A DNA stretch of 64,000 nt, from the NCBI RefSeq assembly GCF_000176135.1, contig NZ_ACZN01000011.1, positions 1 to 64,000 on the forward strand. Reading direction: 5' to 3'. Positions 48,825 to 59,209 of this stretch are shown in pieces. The notes beneath the pieces were generated by a model, which saw nothing but the letters and a program-made list of their open reading frames with translations, had not been told where the DNA came from and did not search any database. The stretch is from Vibrio coralliilyticus ATCC BAA-450. Lineage in GTDB: Bacteria > Pseudomonadota > Gammaproteobacteria > Enterobacterales > Vibrionaceae. The stretch's first letter is position 1. Each line of letters starts with the position of its first letter. Made by a program: the position numbers and the translations under genes.

Positions 48825-49715
48825 TTAGGGCGCGATGTAAGCGTCCTGTGCGACTTCCCATAAAGCTTTAACCAGCGGATTATCCAGTTGCGAACGCTTG
48901 CAGCATACTCCGAGCTTAAAGGGTTTAATCGACGCTACTTTGAGCCGTTGAATCTTCTCTTTGACAGGGCTGTTGTTGATCACCACATCTGGTGCAATCC
49001 CAACACCACAACCAAGTGCAACCATACTGACAATAGCCTCATGCCCTGAAACTTGCGCATAGATGTTTGGTTTGATTCTCATCGCCTTAAACCAAGTATT
49101 GGCGCGGTCTCGCGCGGTACCTGATTCGGGCACGATGAAAGGAATGGAAGACCAGTCAGGTTTGTCCTTTTGCAGTGCTTCTGCAAAGTTGCTCACGCCG
49201 ACAGGGGCGATTACTGAAAGAGGAATTTCACTAATGGTTTCAAATTTGAGCTTGGCGGGTAGTGCTTCTGGTTGAGCAGAGATTGCGACATCCACTTCAT
49301 CATTAAGGACTTTGTTTATTGCTTGAGCCGGATCGCCAGTAGACAGCTTAAACTCGATAAACGGATGCTGAAGGCGAAACTCTGACAACAGCTCAGGCAG
49401 GTGGCTGTAGCTGGCAGTCACCGAGCAAAACAGGCGAATCTCACCTTTTAACTCTTCTTCGTGCCCTTGAAGCTGCGCATTGAAGTTCTGCCATTCTCCA
49501 AGAATCTTTAAAGCCACTGGCAAAAGTTTTTTTGCCGCTGGGGTCAGCTCAACGCTGCGGTTATCCCGTACGAACAACTCTTGCCCGGTTTCTGCTTCCA
49601 ACTTTTGTACCTGACGGCTGAGTGCAGAAGGGCTGATGTGCATGGCAGAAGCTGTTTTTGCGAAGCTTTTGCTATCACACAGGTGAATGAACAATTGCAG
49701 ACTTTTAATGTTCAT
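48825..49715 (-). CDS. ilvY: LysR-family activator IlvY
   Basis: A 296-residue LysR regulator that activates ilvC when acetolactate or acetohydroxybutyrate accumulates. It matches E. coli IlvY in MHISPSALSRQVQKLE, LFVRDNRSVELTPA, FCSVTASYSHLPELL, HEAIVSMVALGCGVGIAPDVV and LGVC. The Met at 49715 is used (AAGGAAG upstream on the - strand). It is divergent from ilvC, the standard arrangement. Confidence 0.95.
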   Translation of the reverse strand: MNIKSLQLFIHLCDSKSFAKTASAMHISPSALSRQVQKLEAETGQELFVRDNRSVELTPAAKKLLPVALKILGEWQNFNAQLQGHEEELKGEIRLFCSVTASYSHLPELLSEFRLQHPFIEFKLSTGDPAQAINKVLNDEVDVAISAQPEALPAKLKFETISEIPLSVIAPVGVSNFAEALQKDKPDWSSIPFIVPESGTARDRANTWFKAMRIKPNIYAQVSGHEAIVSMVALGCGVGIAPDVVINNSPVKEKIQRLKVASIKPFKLGVCCKRSQLDNPLVKALWEVAQDAYIAP

Positions 49716-49733
49716 GAAATAAGTGCTTCCTTG

Positions 49734-49748
49734 TTGCATTTTTTGCAA
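49734..49748. promoter_or_regulatory. Candidate IlvY operator in the ilvY-ilvC gap
   Basis: TTGCATTTTTTGCAA is a 15-bp dyad of the LysR T-N11-A type, 19 bases upstream of the ilvY start and 113 bases before ilvC. E. coli IlvY binds TTGCAA-type dyads in the same gap. Only one clear copy is seen; a second, weaker operator is expected. Confidence 0.55.
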
Positions 49749-49860
49749 TAACTAATTGTGAATATATCACTTTAAGCAACCCGATGTCTGATTTAGTATC
49801 GAGGCATTCGGTAATGAAACACCGACCCAAACGGATAAATTCTCAAAGGAGAGCCCTAAC

Positions 49861-51345
49861 ATGGCTAACTATTTCAATACATTAAACCTACGTGAGCAGC
49901 TAGATCAGCTTGGCCGTTGTCGCTTTATGGACCGCAGTGAATTCGCTACAGAAGCGGATTACCTAAAAGGTAAGAAAGTGGTTATCGTTGGTTGTGGTGC
50001 ACAAGGTCTTAACCAAGGTCTGAACATGCGTGATTCAGGTCTTGATGTGGCGTACGCACTGCGTCAGGCAGCGATTGATGAGCAGCGTCAGTCGTTCAAA
50101 AACGCAAAAGAAAATGGTTTTGAAGTAGGTAGCTACGAGACGCTTATTCCTCAAGCAGACCTAGTGGTTAACCTAACGCCAGACAAGCAGCACACGAACG
50201 TGGTTGAGACGGTAATGCCTCTAATGAAAGAAGGCGCAGCACTAGGTTACTCACACGGCTTCAACATTGTTGAAGAAGGTATGCAGATTCGTAAAGACCT
50301 AACAGTCGTGATGGTTGCACCTAAGTGTCCAGGTACAGAAGTACGTGAAGAGTACAAGCGTGGCTTCGGTGTTCCTACACTAATCGCGGTTCACCCAGAG
50401 AACGATCCAAAAGGTGAAGGTTGGGATATCGCGAAAGCTTGGGCTGCTGGTACTGGTGGTCACCGCGCGGGTTGTCTAGAGTCTTCATTCGTTGCTGAAG
50501 TGAAATCTGACCTAGTGGGTGAGCAAACTATCCTATGTGGCATGCTACAAGCAGGTTCAATCGTTTCTTACGAGAAGATGGTTGCCGAAGGTATTGACCC
50601 AAGCTACGCAGGTAAACTGATTCAGTACGGTTGGGAAACCATCACGGAAGCACTGAAGTTTGGTGGCATCACACACATGATGGATCGCCTATCAAACCCG
50701 GCGAAAATCAAAGCGTTCGAGCTTTCTGAAGAGCTGAAAGAGCTGATGCGTCCACTGTACAACAAGCACATGGATGACGTAATCACAGGCCACTTCTCTA
50801 GCACCATGATGGCTGACTGGGCAAACGACGATGCGAACCTACTAGGCTGGCGTGCAGAGACAGGTGAAACAGCATTTGAAAACTACCCAGCAGGTGATGT
50901 TGAGATCTCAGAGCAAGAGTACTTCGACAACGGTATCCTAATGGTTGCAATGGTTCGCGCAGGTGTTGAGCTAGCATTTGAAGCAATGACGGCATCAGGC
51001 ATCATTGATGAGTCTGCGTACTACGAGTCACTACACGAGCTACCACTAATCGCAAACACAGTAGCACGTAAGCGTCTGTACGAAATGAACGTTGTTATCT
51101 CTGATACAGCTGAATACGGTAACTACCTATTCGCTAACGTAGCAACTCCGCTACTGCGTGAGAAGTTCATGCCTTCAATTGGTACTGACGTTATCGGTAA
51201 AGGCCTAGGTGAAGAATCTAACCAAGTTGACAACGCGACGCTAATCGCTGTGAACGAAACTATCCGTAACCACCCAGTAGAGTACATTGGTGAAGAGCTA
51301 CGTGGCTACATGACAGATATGAAGCGTATCGCAGTAGGCGGCTAA
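49861..51345 (+). CDS. ilvC: Ketol-acid reductoisomerase IlvC (class II, long form)
   Basis: A 494-residue NADPH-dependent enzyme of valine and isoleucine synthesis. The N-terminal Rossmann fold has [21 protein letters not shown]; two knotted C-terminal domains make it the long class II form found in enterobacteria and Vibrio. Conserved metal-site residues are in [24 protein letters not shown] precedes the ATG. Activated by the divergent IlvY. Codon use is strongly biased, as for a highly expressed gene. Confidence 0.97.
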   Translation: MANYFNTLNLREQLDQLGRCRFMDRSEFATEADYLKGKKVVIVGCGAQGLNQGLNMRDSGLDVAYALRQAAIDEQRQSFKNAKENGFEVGSYETLIPQADLVVNLTPDKQHTNVVETVMPLMKEGAALGYSHGFNIVEEGMQIRKDLTVVMVAPKCPGTEVREEYKRGFGVPTLIAVHPENDPKGEGWDIAKAWAAGTGGHRAGCLESSFVAEVKSDLVGEQTILCGMLQAGSIVSYEKMVAEGIDPSYAGKLIQYGWETITEALKFGGITHMMDRLSNPAKIKAFELSEELKELMRPLYNKHMDDVITGHFSSTMMADWANDDANLLGWRAETGETAFENYPAGDVEISEQEYFDNGILMVAMVRAGVELAFEAMTASGIIDESAYYESLHELPLIANTVARKRLYEMNVVISDTAEYGNYLFANVATPLLREKFMPSIGTDVIGKGLGEESNQVDNATLIAVNETIRNHPVEYIGEELRGYMTDMKRIAVGG

Positions 51346-51433
51346 TTACTTGTCTTAAGGTTCCATTTTGGTGTCGAAGGTGCTCATTTTGCTATCGTAA
51401 ATTTTGCGCCTTCTCCTAAAAATGAAGCCCTAA

Positions 51434-51468
51434 TTTCACGTAATTCACTAATCTATATAATAGATTAG
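51434..51468 (+). promoter_or_regulatory. Promoter with a palindromic operator over the -10 box
   Basis: TTTCAC (51434-51439), 16 bases, then a consensus TATAAT (51456-51461). The -10 box lies inside a perfect dyad with arms CTAATCTAT (51448-51456) and ATAGATTAG (51460-51468) around a 3-base centre. A repressor bound here would block the promoter. The transcript would be the candidate sRNA that follows. Confidence 0.65.
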
Positions 51469-51561
51469 TAAAAACTCCAGACAGACTGGAGTAATAAATA
51501 CAAAAGAAAGCACAACATCTAAATGAAAAGGCTTGGTCGCCGTTGACCAAGCCTTTTTTGT
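51468..51561 (+). ncRNA. Candidate small RNA downstream of ilvC
   Basis: About 93 nt between a consensus promoter and a strong terminator, with no open frame. A 5' hairpin (ACTCCAG / CTGGAGT, 51474-51494) is followed by an A-rich single-stranded stretch (about 51495-51527, Hfq-type) and the terminator AAAAGGCTTGGTC / GACCAAGCCTTTTT (51528-51560). The layout is that of a trans-acting Hfq-dependent sRNA. I do not recognise it as a named family. Confidence 0.65.
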
Positions 51562-51616
51562 GTTTGGGAATAGCCGAAGGTATAGCTTAGCGTCTGCTGT
51601 GGTTATTGAGCCAGCA

Positions 51617-51647
51617 AAAGAAAAGGGCTGACGCAGTGCGCCAACCC
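51617..51647 (-). terminator. Rho-independent terminator after ubiK
   Basis: On the - strand a 10-bp stem GGGTTGGCGC / GCGTCAGCCC (with two G-T pairs) and 3-nt loop is followed by TTTTCTTTT. Confidence 0.8.
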
Positions 51648-51674
51648 TTGAATCTTATCGCTTGTATAAAGCGT

Positions 51675-51926
51675 TTATTTGTCTGCCAGCTTCTCTTCCA
51701 GCTCAGCCAGCTTCTGCTCCATTTCGGTCAGCTTTTGGCGAGTACGTAGCAGTACTTGAGTCTGCACATCAAACTCTTCACGGCTAACGACATCCAGCTT
51801 ATTCAGCTGGCCTTGGATGACTTGGCGAACTTTCTGATCAACGTCTGCGCCAAGCTCTTTAACTGGTGCTGGCATTGAATCATGTATCTGTTTAGCAATT
51901 TGCTCTAGTTTCTTTGGGTCAAACAT
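51675..51926 (-). CDS. ubiK: Ubiquinone biosynthesis accessory factor UbiK
   Basis: An 83-residue protein of the YqiC/UbiK family. The N-terminus [19 protein letters not shown] is followed by a C-terminal coiled coil (about 48-80, [21 protein letters not shown] then [12 protein letters not shown]). UbiK trimers bind UbiJ and membranes and help late steps of ubiquinone synthesis; ubiJ is encoded at 32200 here. A single gene with its own terminator. Confidence 0.92.
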   Translation of the reverse strand: MFDPKKLEQIAKQIHDSMPAPVKELGADVDQKVRQVIQGQLNKLDVVSREEFDVQTQVLLRTRQKLTEMEQKLAELEEKLADK

Positions 51927-52033
51927 GTGACGAAAACTCCTGTCTCTATTGTTTGTATTCTATGTAATTGGTACCGGAAAGTCGCTACTTCGATAGTAAA
52001 AATTCGAAGTGGCTAGTGGCAGATCGTAACCAA

Positions 52034-52060
52034 TAAAAAAGGCCACCGAAGTGGCCTTTT
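52034..52060 (-). terminator. Rho-independent terminator of the efflux operon
   Basis: On the - strand AAAAGGCCAC / GTGGCCTTTT with a TTCG tetraloop and a T run, 15 bases after the pump stop codon. Confidence 0.9.
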
Positions 52061-52074
52061 GGCAAACGTTGAGT

Positions 52075-55000
52075 TTAGCTGTTGTCAGATAACTGACGTT
52101 GCGCCGCTTTTGCTTCGTCAACACGGGCCAGCTTTTCCAAGTCTTTGTCTTCAACAAACACTGGTAGTGGCTTGTGTTTCTCAGCTAGGTAGCTGTAGAT
52201 AACCGGCAGTACGAACAGGGTAAACAGAGTACCAATCGCCAGACCAGCAACGATAACGATACCGATACTGAAACGCTGAGCGGCACCTGCGCCCGTTGCG
52301 TACATCAGTGGGATCAGACCTGCAATCATCGCCGCAGTCGTCATTAGGATAGGACGTAGACGAACTTTCGCCGCTTCCATGACCGCTTCTGTCTTACCAA
52401 GTTTGTTATGTAACTGCTCTTCTTTGGCAACTTCACAGATCAAGATACCGTGCTTGGTAATCAGACCAACCAAGGTGATCAGACCGACCTGCGAGTAGAT
52501 GTTCATTGAGGCTGCGCCCCATGCCAAAGCTATCAAAGCACCACAGATCGCCAGCGGTACGGAAACCATGATAACAATTGGATCTTTGAGAGATTCAAAC
52601 TGAATCGCCAGAACCAAGAAGATGATCGCCAGTGCCAGACCAAATGTGGCGTACAGTGCGCTACCTTCTGTCACATACTGACGAGCTTCACCCATGTAAT
52701 CATGGTTGTAACCGTTTGGCAGTTTCTCAGTCGCAATACTTTCGAGCCAGTTTACAGCATCACCCATGGCTGTGCCTGGTGCATTTACAGCACCAATGGT
52801 GGCTGAATTCAGCTGGTTGAAGTGCGGCAGTGAGCGTGGCTCAGCGACAACATCAATAGTGATCAGGCTACCTAGTGGAACCGCGCGGTTGTCTGCAGCA
52901 CGCACGTAGTAGTTGTTCATCGATTCAGGGTTAAGACGCCATTTACGCTCGACCTGAGGGATCACTTCGTACGAACGACCATTGAGGTCAATTCGGTTCA
53001 CGTAGCCATCAGACATCATAGTGCTCAGCGTGGTACCAATGTCCTGCATTGTTACGCCATACGCGCCCGCTTTGTCCTTATCGATATTGATCTTCATTGT
53101 CGCTGAGTCGTAGTTCAGGTCCAGCTCAGAATAAACAAACATCGGGTTAGACTTCACTTCGCCAAGAATATCGGTCGCGATAGTGAACAAGCTTTCGAAC
53201 GCGTTTGGTGTGGTAATCACGAATTGAACCGGAAGGCCTGAACCTGCACCTGGTAGTTCTGGCATCTGGAATGCCGTTACCGCCATGCCTGGTACGTGAC
53301 CGACTAAACCTGTCACGCGGTTAGCAACTTCAGACTGGCTCGCTTCACGCTCACTCCAAGGCACCATAGATGCGATACCAAATGCCTGGTTCGAGTTAGG
53401 TACACCAGTAAACACCTGTGCGTACGCTACTTCTGGCTGGTCAGACAGAATTCGGTTCACGTCGTTCATGGTGTTTTGCATGAAGTCGAGGTTGGCATTC
53501 GATGGAGCCGTACCCATCAGCATGACCACGCCTTTATCTTCTGACGGCGCCAGTTCACTTGGGATGAACTTGAACAGCATCGGCAAGCTGGCAAACACTA
53601 TGATAGCGAAACCAATCACCACAGGGCGGTGTTTCATGACCGCACCCAGCATTCGCTCGTAACGGTTGGTCATGCCATCCAATACACTATGTACCTTCTG
53701 TTCGAACTTACTTGGCGTTTCATTTGCCTTAAGCATTTTCGAACACATCATAGGCGACAGTGTCAGAGCGACGATACCGGATACGAATACCGAACCTGCG
53801 AGGGTGAGGGCAAACTCTTTAAATAACGAGCCCGTGATACCACCCATCAAGGCAATCGGCGCGTATACCGCACCCAGTGTCAGGGTCATAGCGATAACCG
53901 GAACCGCGATTTCACGTGTACCGATAATTGCAGCACGGAAAGGTGATTCTCCCAGTTTGATGTGTCGGTCGACGTTCTCAAGAACAACGATCGCATCATC
54001 CACCACCAGACCGATGGCCAATACCATCGCCAGTAGCGTCATCAGGTTCCATGAGAAGCCCATTGCCTGCATCACCATTGCCACACCAATCAGAGATAGC
54101 GGAATGGTAACGATAGGAATCATAACCGCACGGAAAGAACCGAGGAACAGCGTAATTACGATCAGTACAATCAATGCCGCTTCAGCGATGGTCTTAATAA
54201 CCTCGTTGATCGACTCATTGATGGCGATGGTCGAGTCATACATCACGTTCATGTCGATGTTACTTGGCAGGTTACGCTCTAGCTGAGGTAACAGGTCAAG
54301 GACATCGGCTGCGATGTTGATTGGGTTCGCACTTGGCGCCGCGTTGATCGCAACTACAACCGCTTCTTTACCATTGGCACTTGCACGGTAAACATCGTGG
54401 CTCTTCTCAAGCGTCACTTTCGCGATATCGCTCAGACGAGTGACATCACCTTCATCAGAGCTTACAACAAGGTTCTTCAGCTCTTCGACGTTAGATACCT
54501 GAGTATCAGCGCTACCGTTATACAGAACGAATTCGCCCACAGCCTGACCAGCCGCTGACTGGTAGTTGTTGGCATTTAGCACGTTCATGACATCAGTAGC
54601 GGTTTTGCCCAGTGCTGCCATTTTGGCAGGGTCTAGCCAAATACGCAGTGCGTATTTCATACCACCGTAGAGGTCAACCTTAGAGACACCATTAACAGTG
54701 AACAGCTGCGGGTTGATTACACGCTCTAGGTAGTCTGTGATCTGGCTTGATGAAAGTTCATCACTGGTAAAGCCGATGTAGAGAACCGCGGTTGTAGAAC
54801 CCGTTGACATGGTCACGGTTGGGTCTTCGGCTTCTTTTGGAAGCTGAGATCGAACTGAGTTGGTCTTAGCCAGAATATCAGACAGGGCTGCATTCGGGTC
54901 AGTGTTCAACTTCATGTTAACGGTAATGGTCGATGTACCGAGTACCGACGATGATGTCATGTAATCGATATTGTCGGCCTGAGCCACAGCCTGTTCCAGA

Positions 55001-55197
55001 GGTTGGGTAATAAAGCCCTGGATAAGGTCGGCACTGGCGCCGTAGTAACTGGTGGTTACCGTTACTACCGTGTTTGTCATTTCAGGGTATTCTCGAACCT
55101 GCATCTTGAACACCGCTTGCAAACCAAGCAGGGCGATCAAAAAGCTGATCGATACCGCTAAAACTGGACGTTTAATAAAAACATCAGTAAAGCGCAT
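52075..55197 (-). CDS. vexB: RND multidrug efflux pump, inner-membrane subunit (VexB-type)
   Basis: A 1040-residue RND transporter with 12 helices and two large periplasmic loops. The N-terminus MRFTDVFIKRPVLAVSISF is typical; helix 4 has the proton-relay pair in AIGLVVDDAIVVLENVDRH; later VPLAICGALIAL and ITLVGLITKHGILI mark the second half. It works as a drug:proton antiporter with VexA and a TolC channel (not encoded here). Gene order ubiK - pump - adaptor - TetR next to ilvC matches V. cholerae vexRAB as I remember it, so the name is by synteny. Confidence 0.9.
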   Translation of the reverse strand: MRFTDVFIKRPVLAVSISFLIALLGLQAVFKMQVREYPEMTNTVVTVTTSYYGASADLIQGFITQPLEQAVAQADNIDYMTSSSVLGTSTITVNMKLNTDPNAALSDILAKTNSVRSQLPKEAEDPTVTMSTGSTTAVLYIGFTSDELSSSQITDYLERVINPQLFTVNGVSKVDLYGGMKYALRIWLDPAKMAALGKTATDVMNVLNANNYQSAAGQAVGEFVLYNGSADTQVSNVEELKNLVVSSDEGDVTRLSDIAKVTLEKSHDVYRASANGKEAVVVAINAAPSANPINIAADVLDLLPQLERNLPSNIDMNVMYDSTIAINESINEVIKTIAEAALIVLIVITLFLGSFRAVMIPIVTIPLSLIGVAMVMQAMGFSWNLMTLLAMVLAIGLVVDDAIVVLENVDRHIKLGESPFRAAIIGTREIAVPVIAMTLTLGAVYAPIALMGGITGSLFKEFALTLAGSVFVSGIVALTLSPMMCSKMLKANETPSKFEQKVHSVLDGMTNRYERMLGAVMKHRPVVIGFAIIVFASLPMLFKFIPSELAPSEDKGVVMLMGTAPSNANLDFMQNTMNDVNRILSDQPEVAYAQVFTGVPNSNQAFGIASMVPWSEREASQSEVANRVTGLVGHVPGMAVTAFQMPELPGAGSGLPVQFVITTPNAFESLFTIATDILGEVKSNPMFVYSELDLNYDSATMKINIDKDKAGAYGVTMQDIGTTLSTMMSDGYVNRIDLNGRSYEVIPQVERKWRLNPESMNNYYVRAADNRAVPLGSLITIDVVAEPRSLPHFNQLNSATIGAVNAPGTAMGDAVNWLESIATEKLPNGYNHDYMGEARQYVTEGSALYATFGLALAIIFLVLAIQFESLKDPIVIMVSVPLAICGALIALAWGAASMNIYSQVGLITLVGLITKHGILICEVAKEEQLHNKLGKTEAVMEAAKVRLRPILMTTAAMIAGLIPLMYATGAGAAQRFSIGIVIVAGLAIGTLFTLFVLPVIYSYLAEKHKPLPVFVEDKDLEKLARVDEAKAAQRQLSDNS

Positions 55198-55208
55198 GAG
55201 GCCTCCAA

Positions 55209-56315
55209 TTACAGCATTGGTGTTTCAGCTGGTGGAGTAGTTGCATCGCTTTCTACTACACGAACTTTCGCGTCATTGCTCAGACGAACTTGACCAGATG
55301 TCACTACAACATCACCAGGTTTAACGCCATCTAGGATGTGAGCAATGTCTTTCACGCGTTCACCAACTTTAACCACGTGCTGCTTAACACGCTTTTCACC
55401 ATTCTCTTCAGAGATGATGTAAACATTGTCACCGTAGAGCGTGAAGGTTATAGCGGTTTGTGGCAGAGTCACCTGATTGTCTAGCGTTGGCAGAATGATA
55501 TTGGCACGAGCAAACATACCGCTACGTAGCTTGCCATCGCTGTTTGGAATATCAGCTTGAACCTGAATCAGACCACTTTGGATGTTAACTGCTGGTTCAA
55601 TCGCGGTGATTGAGCCTTCAAATGGTGTTTCAGGGTAAGCGTCAACGAAGATATCAACTTGCTGACCTAGCTTGATGCGTGAGATGTCAGTCTGAGGCAC
55701 AGTGAAGCGCAAGCGCATAACACTAGTATCTTCTAGGCGAACAATGTCCGTACCTGCTTGCAAGTATTGACCTAGGTAAACATTACGAATACCAACTACG
55801 CCTGCGAAAGGAGCTTTGATTTCACGGCGGTCGATGGTCGCTTTTAAGCTTTCGATATCCGCTTTAAGCGAGAAGTAGCTTGCTTCGGCGTCATCAAACG
55901 CTTCTTTCGATACAGACCCTTTTTTGTACAGGCCTTGGTAACGCTTATATTTAGCCTGAGCTGCCGGCAGCTTCGCCTGAGAGCTCTTCAGGTCTGCTTT
56001 TTCCACTTCAGAGTCAAGTAGAACAAGAGGCTGACCTTCTTCAACGGCAGTACCTGAGTCGAAAGTAATTTTATCAATCACACCCGCTGTTTCATTGGCA
56101 ACTGTGACACCTTGGTTCGGTTCGATGAAACCGATCGCTTCGATCACAGGTACCCAATCAACAGGCTTCACTTCCGTTACGGTCACCGGAAACTCAGGCT
56201 CTGGGCGATTAGCCAAATATTCGGCTATCTTCTGTTGCTTGAATAGATTGAAGCCTATCACGCTACCAAATAGCAGTATTGCGATAAGCAACATAAAGAA
56301 AGTCCACTTTTTCAT
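55209..56315 (-). CDS. vexA: RND efflux periplasmic adaptor (VexA-type)
   Basis: A 368-residue membrane fusion protein. An N-terminal membrane helix (about 5-22) is followed by the lipoyl halves (GFIEPNQGVTVANETAGVI and IKAPFAGVVGIRNVYLG-like), an alpha-hairpin (about 100-165) and beta-barrel/proximal domains. It bridges the pump and outer-membrane channel. It lies 11 bases before vexB and 18 bases after vexR on the - strand, one operon. Confidence 0.92.
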   Translation of the reverse strand: MKKWTFFMLLIAILLFGSVIGFNLFKQQKIAEYLANRPEPEFPVTVTEVKPVDWVPVIEAIGFIEPNQGVTVANETAGVIDKITFDSGTAVEEGQPLVLLDSEVEKADLKSSQAKLPAAQAKYKRYQGLYKKGSVSKEAFDDAEASYFSLKADIESLKATIDRREIKAPFAGVVGIRNVYLGQYLQAGTDIVRLEDTSVMRLRFTVPQTDISRIKLGQQVDIFVDAYPETPFEGSITAIEPAVNIQSGLIQVQADIPNSDGKLRSGMFARANIILPTLDNQVTLPQTAITFTLYGDNVYIISEENGEKRVKQHVVKVGERVKDIAHILDGVKPGDVVVTSGQVRLSNDAKVRVVESDATTPPAETPML

Positions 56316-56333
56316 TCTGATCAGAACTCCAAG

Positions 56334-56915
56334 TTAGTGTTGAATTATTGCATCCCAGCTAGCTTCGATTGCGGCTTCTAAGGCTGCTTCATCCAGCTGG
56401 TAGTATCCCAAAGCATGTTTTCGGGCCAGTGCAACACTGGCTTCAAAGCTCAGCCCTGAAAGAATCTCATTGTCGAGAGGTTTAAAAATCCCTTGCTCTT
56501 TTCCTTGATTAAACAACCGATCCACTTGGGCAAACATTTGTCGCTCAAGTTCCCGAGTTTTTCGCTTATTTGCACAGGGAAGAGATTCATATTGAACGCG
56601 ATTACTCAGGGTTTCCATATTGGAACCTGCAAGGTTCCAGATGTTTAACCACATAGTGCGATAGCGTGTTTTCAAGGGCATATCGTCATTGACGCCAGCT
56701 TGGACTGCAGTTGCAATCCGTTCGGCGACATTTAAACGCACTTCATCCAGGAGATGCTCTTTATCTGAGAAATAACGATAGATAGTACCTGCAGCCACCC
56801 CAGCTTCTTTAGCTAGCTTTTGCATCGACAGGCCTTGAAAACCCGACTCTGCAATCAGCTTTTCGGCAGCTGTGAGGATCTGCTCGTGTTTATCTATTGC
56901 CGTGTTACTAGACAT
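56334..56915 (-). CDS. vexR: TetR-family repressor of the efflux operon (VexR-type)
   Basis: A 193-residue TetR regulator. The HTH region reads ILTAAEKLIAESGFQGLSMQKLAKEAGVAAGTIYRYFSDKEHLL (residues about 11-54, quoted family-typical parts only); the rest is a ligand-binding helical domain. The Met at 56915 is preferred to an upstream in-frame Met because the latter would start inside the operator palindrome. First gene of vexR-vexA-vexB, so repression would be of itself and the pump together. Confidence 0.9.
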   Translation of the reverse strand: MSSNTAIDKHEQILTAAEKLIAESGFQGLSMQKLAKEAGVAAGTIYRYFSDKEHLLDEVRLNVAERIATAVQAGVNDDMPLKTRYRTMWLNIWNLAGSNMETLSNRVQYESLPCANKRKTRELERQMFAQVDRLFNQGKEQGIFKPLDNEILSGLSFEASVALARKHALGYYQLDEAALEAAIEASWDAIIQH

Positions 56916-56927
56916 AGTCTCACTATC

Positions 56928-56949
56928 AATGAATGAACGTTCATTCATT
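56928..56949. promoter_or_regulatory. TetR-type operator upstream of vexR
   Basis: A perfect 22-bp palindrome with half-site AATGAATGAAC and its complement GTTCATTCATT, centred 24 bases before the vexR start. This size and sequence style is usual for AcrR/TetR-class operators. It lies between the divergent vexR operon and rep. Confidence 0.8.
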
Positions 56950-57115
56950 ATAGCCCAATAACTGCACACTAGTGCAATAAAACATTTCGTTAATTATGTA
57001 AATTTACAGTCAATGAGATCATTTTAGCTGGAATTGGTGCACTACGATTAAACATAGCAATCGAACTATTGCACCATTATTATAGGCGCCAAAGATTTTG
57101 ACCTCAGAGACTCCT

Positions 57116-59134
57116 ATGAAGCTGAACCCCAATCAAGATGAAGCCGTAAAGTACGTATCGGGACCATGTCTGGTCTTGGCGGGGGCGGGATCGGGTAAAA
57201 CACGTGTTATTACCAATAAGATTGCGTATTTGGTTCAGCAGTGCGGTTACAAAGCTCGCAATATTGCTGCGGTAACATTCACCAACAAAGCAGCACGTGA
57301 AATGAAAGAGCGTGTCGGCCAGACGTTAGGTAAGAACGAATCGAAAGGCTTGATGGTATCGACGTTCCACACCTTAGGTCTCAACATTATTAAACGTGAA
57401 TACAAGGCGTTGGGGTTAAAGTCAGGTTTTTCTCTGTTTGACGACCAAGACCAGCTTGCACTATTGAAAGAGCTGACTGAGAAACAGCTCGATGGCGATA
57501 AGGATTTACTACGCCAGCTACTCAGTACCATTTCCAACTGGAAAAATGACATGCTGACTCCGGAGCAGGCGAAAGCATATGCTCAAGGGGAACAGCAGCA
57601 ACTGTTTGCCTTCTGTTTCGATATGTATCAGAAACAGATGAAAGCCTACAATGCGCTCGACTTTGATGACTTGATCGCTTTACCGGTTCTGCTGCTGCGT
57701 ACCAATGAAGAAGTCCGGCAGCGTTGGCAGAATCGTATTCGCTATTTATTGGTCGATGAGTATCAGGATACCAACACCAGTCAGTACGAGTTGGTCAAAC
57801 TGATTGTTGGCGAGCGGGGTCGCCTGACGGTGGTAGGAGATGATGACCAGTCAATCTATTCTTGGCGTGGTGCGAAGCCGCAGAACTTAGTGTTATTAGG
57901 AGAAGATTATCCAAGCCTTCGTTTGATCAAGCTGGAACAGAACTATCGTTCTACTAGCCGAATTCTGCGCGCTGCCAATATTTTAATTGCCAACAACCCG
58001 CACGTGTATGAGAAGTCGCTGTTTTCTGAAATCCCCGATGGCGAAAAGCTCAAAGTGTTGCTGGCGAAAGATGAAGAACATGAAGCGGAGCGAGTGACGG
58101 GTGAGCTGATCGCCCATAAGTTCCTCAATCGTACTGATTACCGTGATTACGCTATCTTATATCGTGGTAACCATCAGTCTCGTCTGATTGAAAAATCGCT
58201 GATGCAAAACCGAGTGCCTTACAAGCTCTCTGGCGGTACCTCATTTTTTGCTCGTGCTGAAATCAAAGACATCATGGCGTATTTACGTGTGTTGGTGAAC
58301 CCGGATGATGACAATGCATTTTTGCGTATTGTGAACACGCCACGGCGTGAGATTGGCCCAGTAACCTTGGAAAAACTGGGCAGTTACGCCAATATGCGCG
58401 GCAAGAGCCTGTTTGAGTGCAGTTTTGAGATCGGACTGGAGCAGCACTTGTCTGGCCGTGGGTTAGAAAATTTGCGCCGCTTTAGTCAGTGGTTAGTCAA
58501 GATTGCCGATCAGGCTGAGCGAGGAGACACTGTAGAAGCGGTGCGTTCATTGGTGCGGGACATCAACTACGAAGACTGGCTATATGAAACCTCTGCGAGC
58601 CCAAAAGCAGCAGAAATGCGGATGAAAAACGTCTCGGACCTGTATTCTTGGATTGTGGCTGACCTAGAAGGGGACAATTATGATCAGGAAGAAAAGACCA
58701 TTAAAGAGGTAGTTCAACGTCTGACACTGCGAGACATGATGGAGCGGGGTGAAGAAGATGATGACAGTGATGCGGTGCAACTGATGACCTTACATGCGTC
58801 AAAAGGTTTGGAGTTTCCTTATGTCTACTTGATTGGTTCGGAAGAGGGCATTTTACCTCACCAGACCAGCATTGATGAAGATAATGTCGAGGAAGAACGC
58901 CGTCTGATGTACGTAGGGATCACACGAGCCCAGCGCGAGTTAACCTTTACCATGTGTAAAGAGCGCCGCCAGTTTGGTGAGTTGATAAAGCCGACCCAGA
59001 GTCGCTTCCTTGATGAGCTTCCATTTGATGATGTGGAGTGGGAAGTGAATAAAAAGCCCCAGACGCAAGAAGAGCGCATGGCCAAAGGGCAGGCTCACAT
59101 CGCTAATATTCGTGCGATGTTCAATAAGAAGTAG
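57116..59134 (+). CDS. rep: ATP-dependent DNA helicase Rep
   Basis: A 672-residue UvrD/Rep superfamily 1 helicase. Motif I GAGSGKT (about 23-29), Ia [75 protein letters not shown] and [16 protein letters not shown] are all present. Size equals E. coli Rep (673). Rep helps the replisome pass protein roadblocks. The ATG at 57116 matches the E. coli start (MRLNPGQ). Confidence 0.96.
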   Translation: MKLNPNQDEAVKYVSGPCLVLAGAGSGKTRVITNKIAYLVQQCGYKARNIAAVTFTNKAAREMKERVGQTLGKNESKGLMVSTFHTLGLNIIKREYKALGLKSGFSLFDDQDQLALLKELTEKQLDGDKDLLRQLLSTISNWKNDMLTPEQAKAYAQGEQQQLFAFCFDMYQKQMKAYNALDFDDLIALPVLLLRTNEEVRQRWQNRIRYLLVDEYQDTNTSQYELVKLIVGERGRLTVVGDDDQSIYSWRGAKPQNLVLLGEDYPSLRLIKLEQNYRSTSRILRAANILIANNPHVYEKSLFSEIPDGEKLKVLLAKDEEHEAERVTGELIAHKFLNRTDYRDYAILYRGNHQSRLIEKSLMQNRVPYKLSGGTSFFARAEIKDIMAYLRVLVNPDDDNAFLRIVNTPRREIGPVTLEKLGSYANMRGKSLFECSFEIGLEQHLSGRGLENLRRFSQWLVKIADQAERGDTVEAVRSLVRDINYEDWLYETSASPKAAEMRMKNVSDLYSWIVADLEGDNYDQEEKTIKEVVQRLTLRDMMERGEEDDDSDAVQLMTLHASKGLEFPYVYLIGSEEGILPHQTSIDEDNVEEERRLMYVGITRAQRELTFTMCKERRQFGELIKPTQSRFLDELPFDDVEWEVNKKPQTQEERMAKGQAHIANIRAMFNKK

Positions 59135-59162
59135 TTGCCACTTATAAGGCGCACAGACAAAA

Positions 59163-59196
59163 AAGAAGGGCTTGGTAAAAACCAAGCCCTTCTTCT
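59163..59196. terminator. Bidirectional terminator between rep and cytochrome c5
   Basis: A perfect 14-bp stem AAGAAGGGCTTGGT / ACCAAGCCCTTCTT with an AAAA loop; T-rich tails are modest on both sides. It serves the convergent genes. Confidence 0.85.
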
Positions 59197-59209
59197 ATAT
59201 AAGGTGGGA

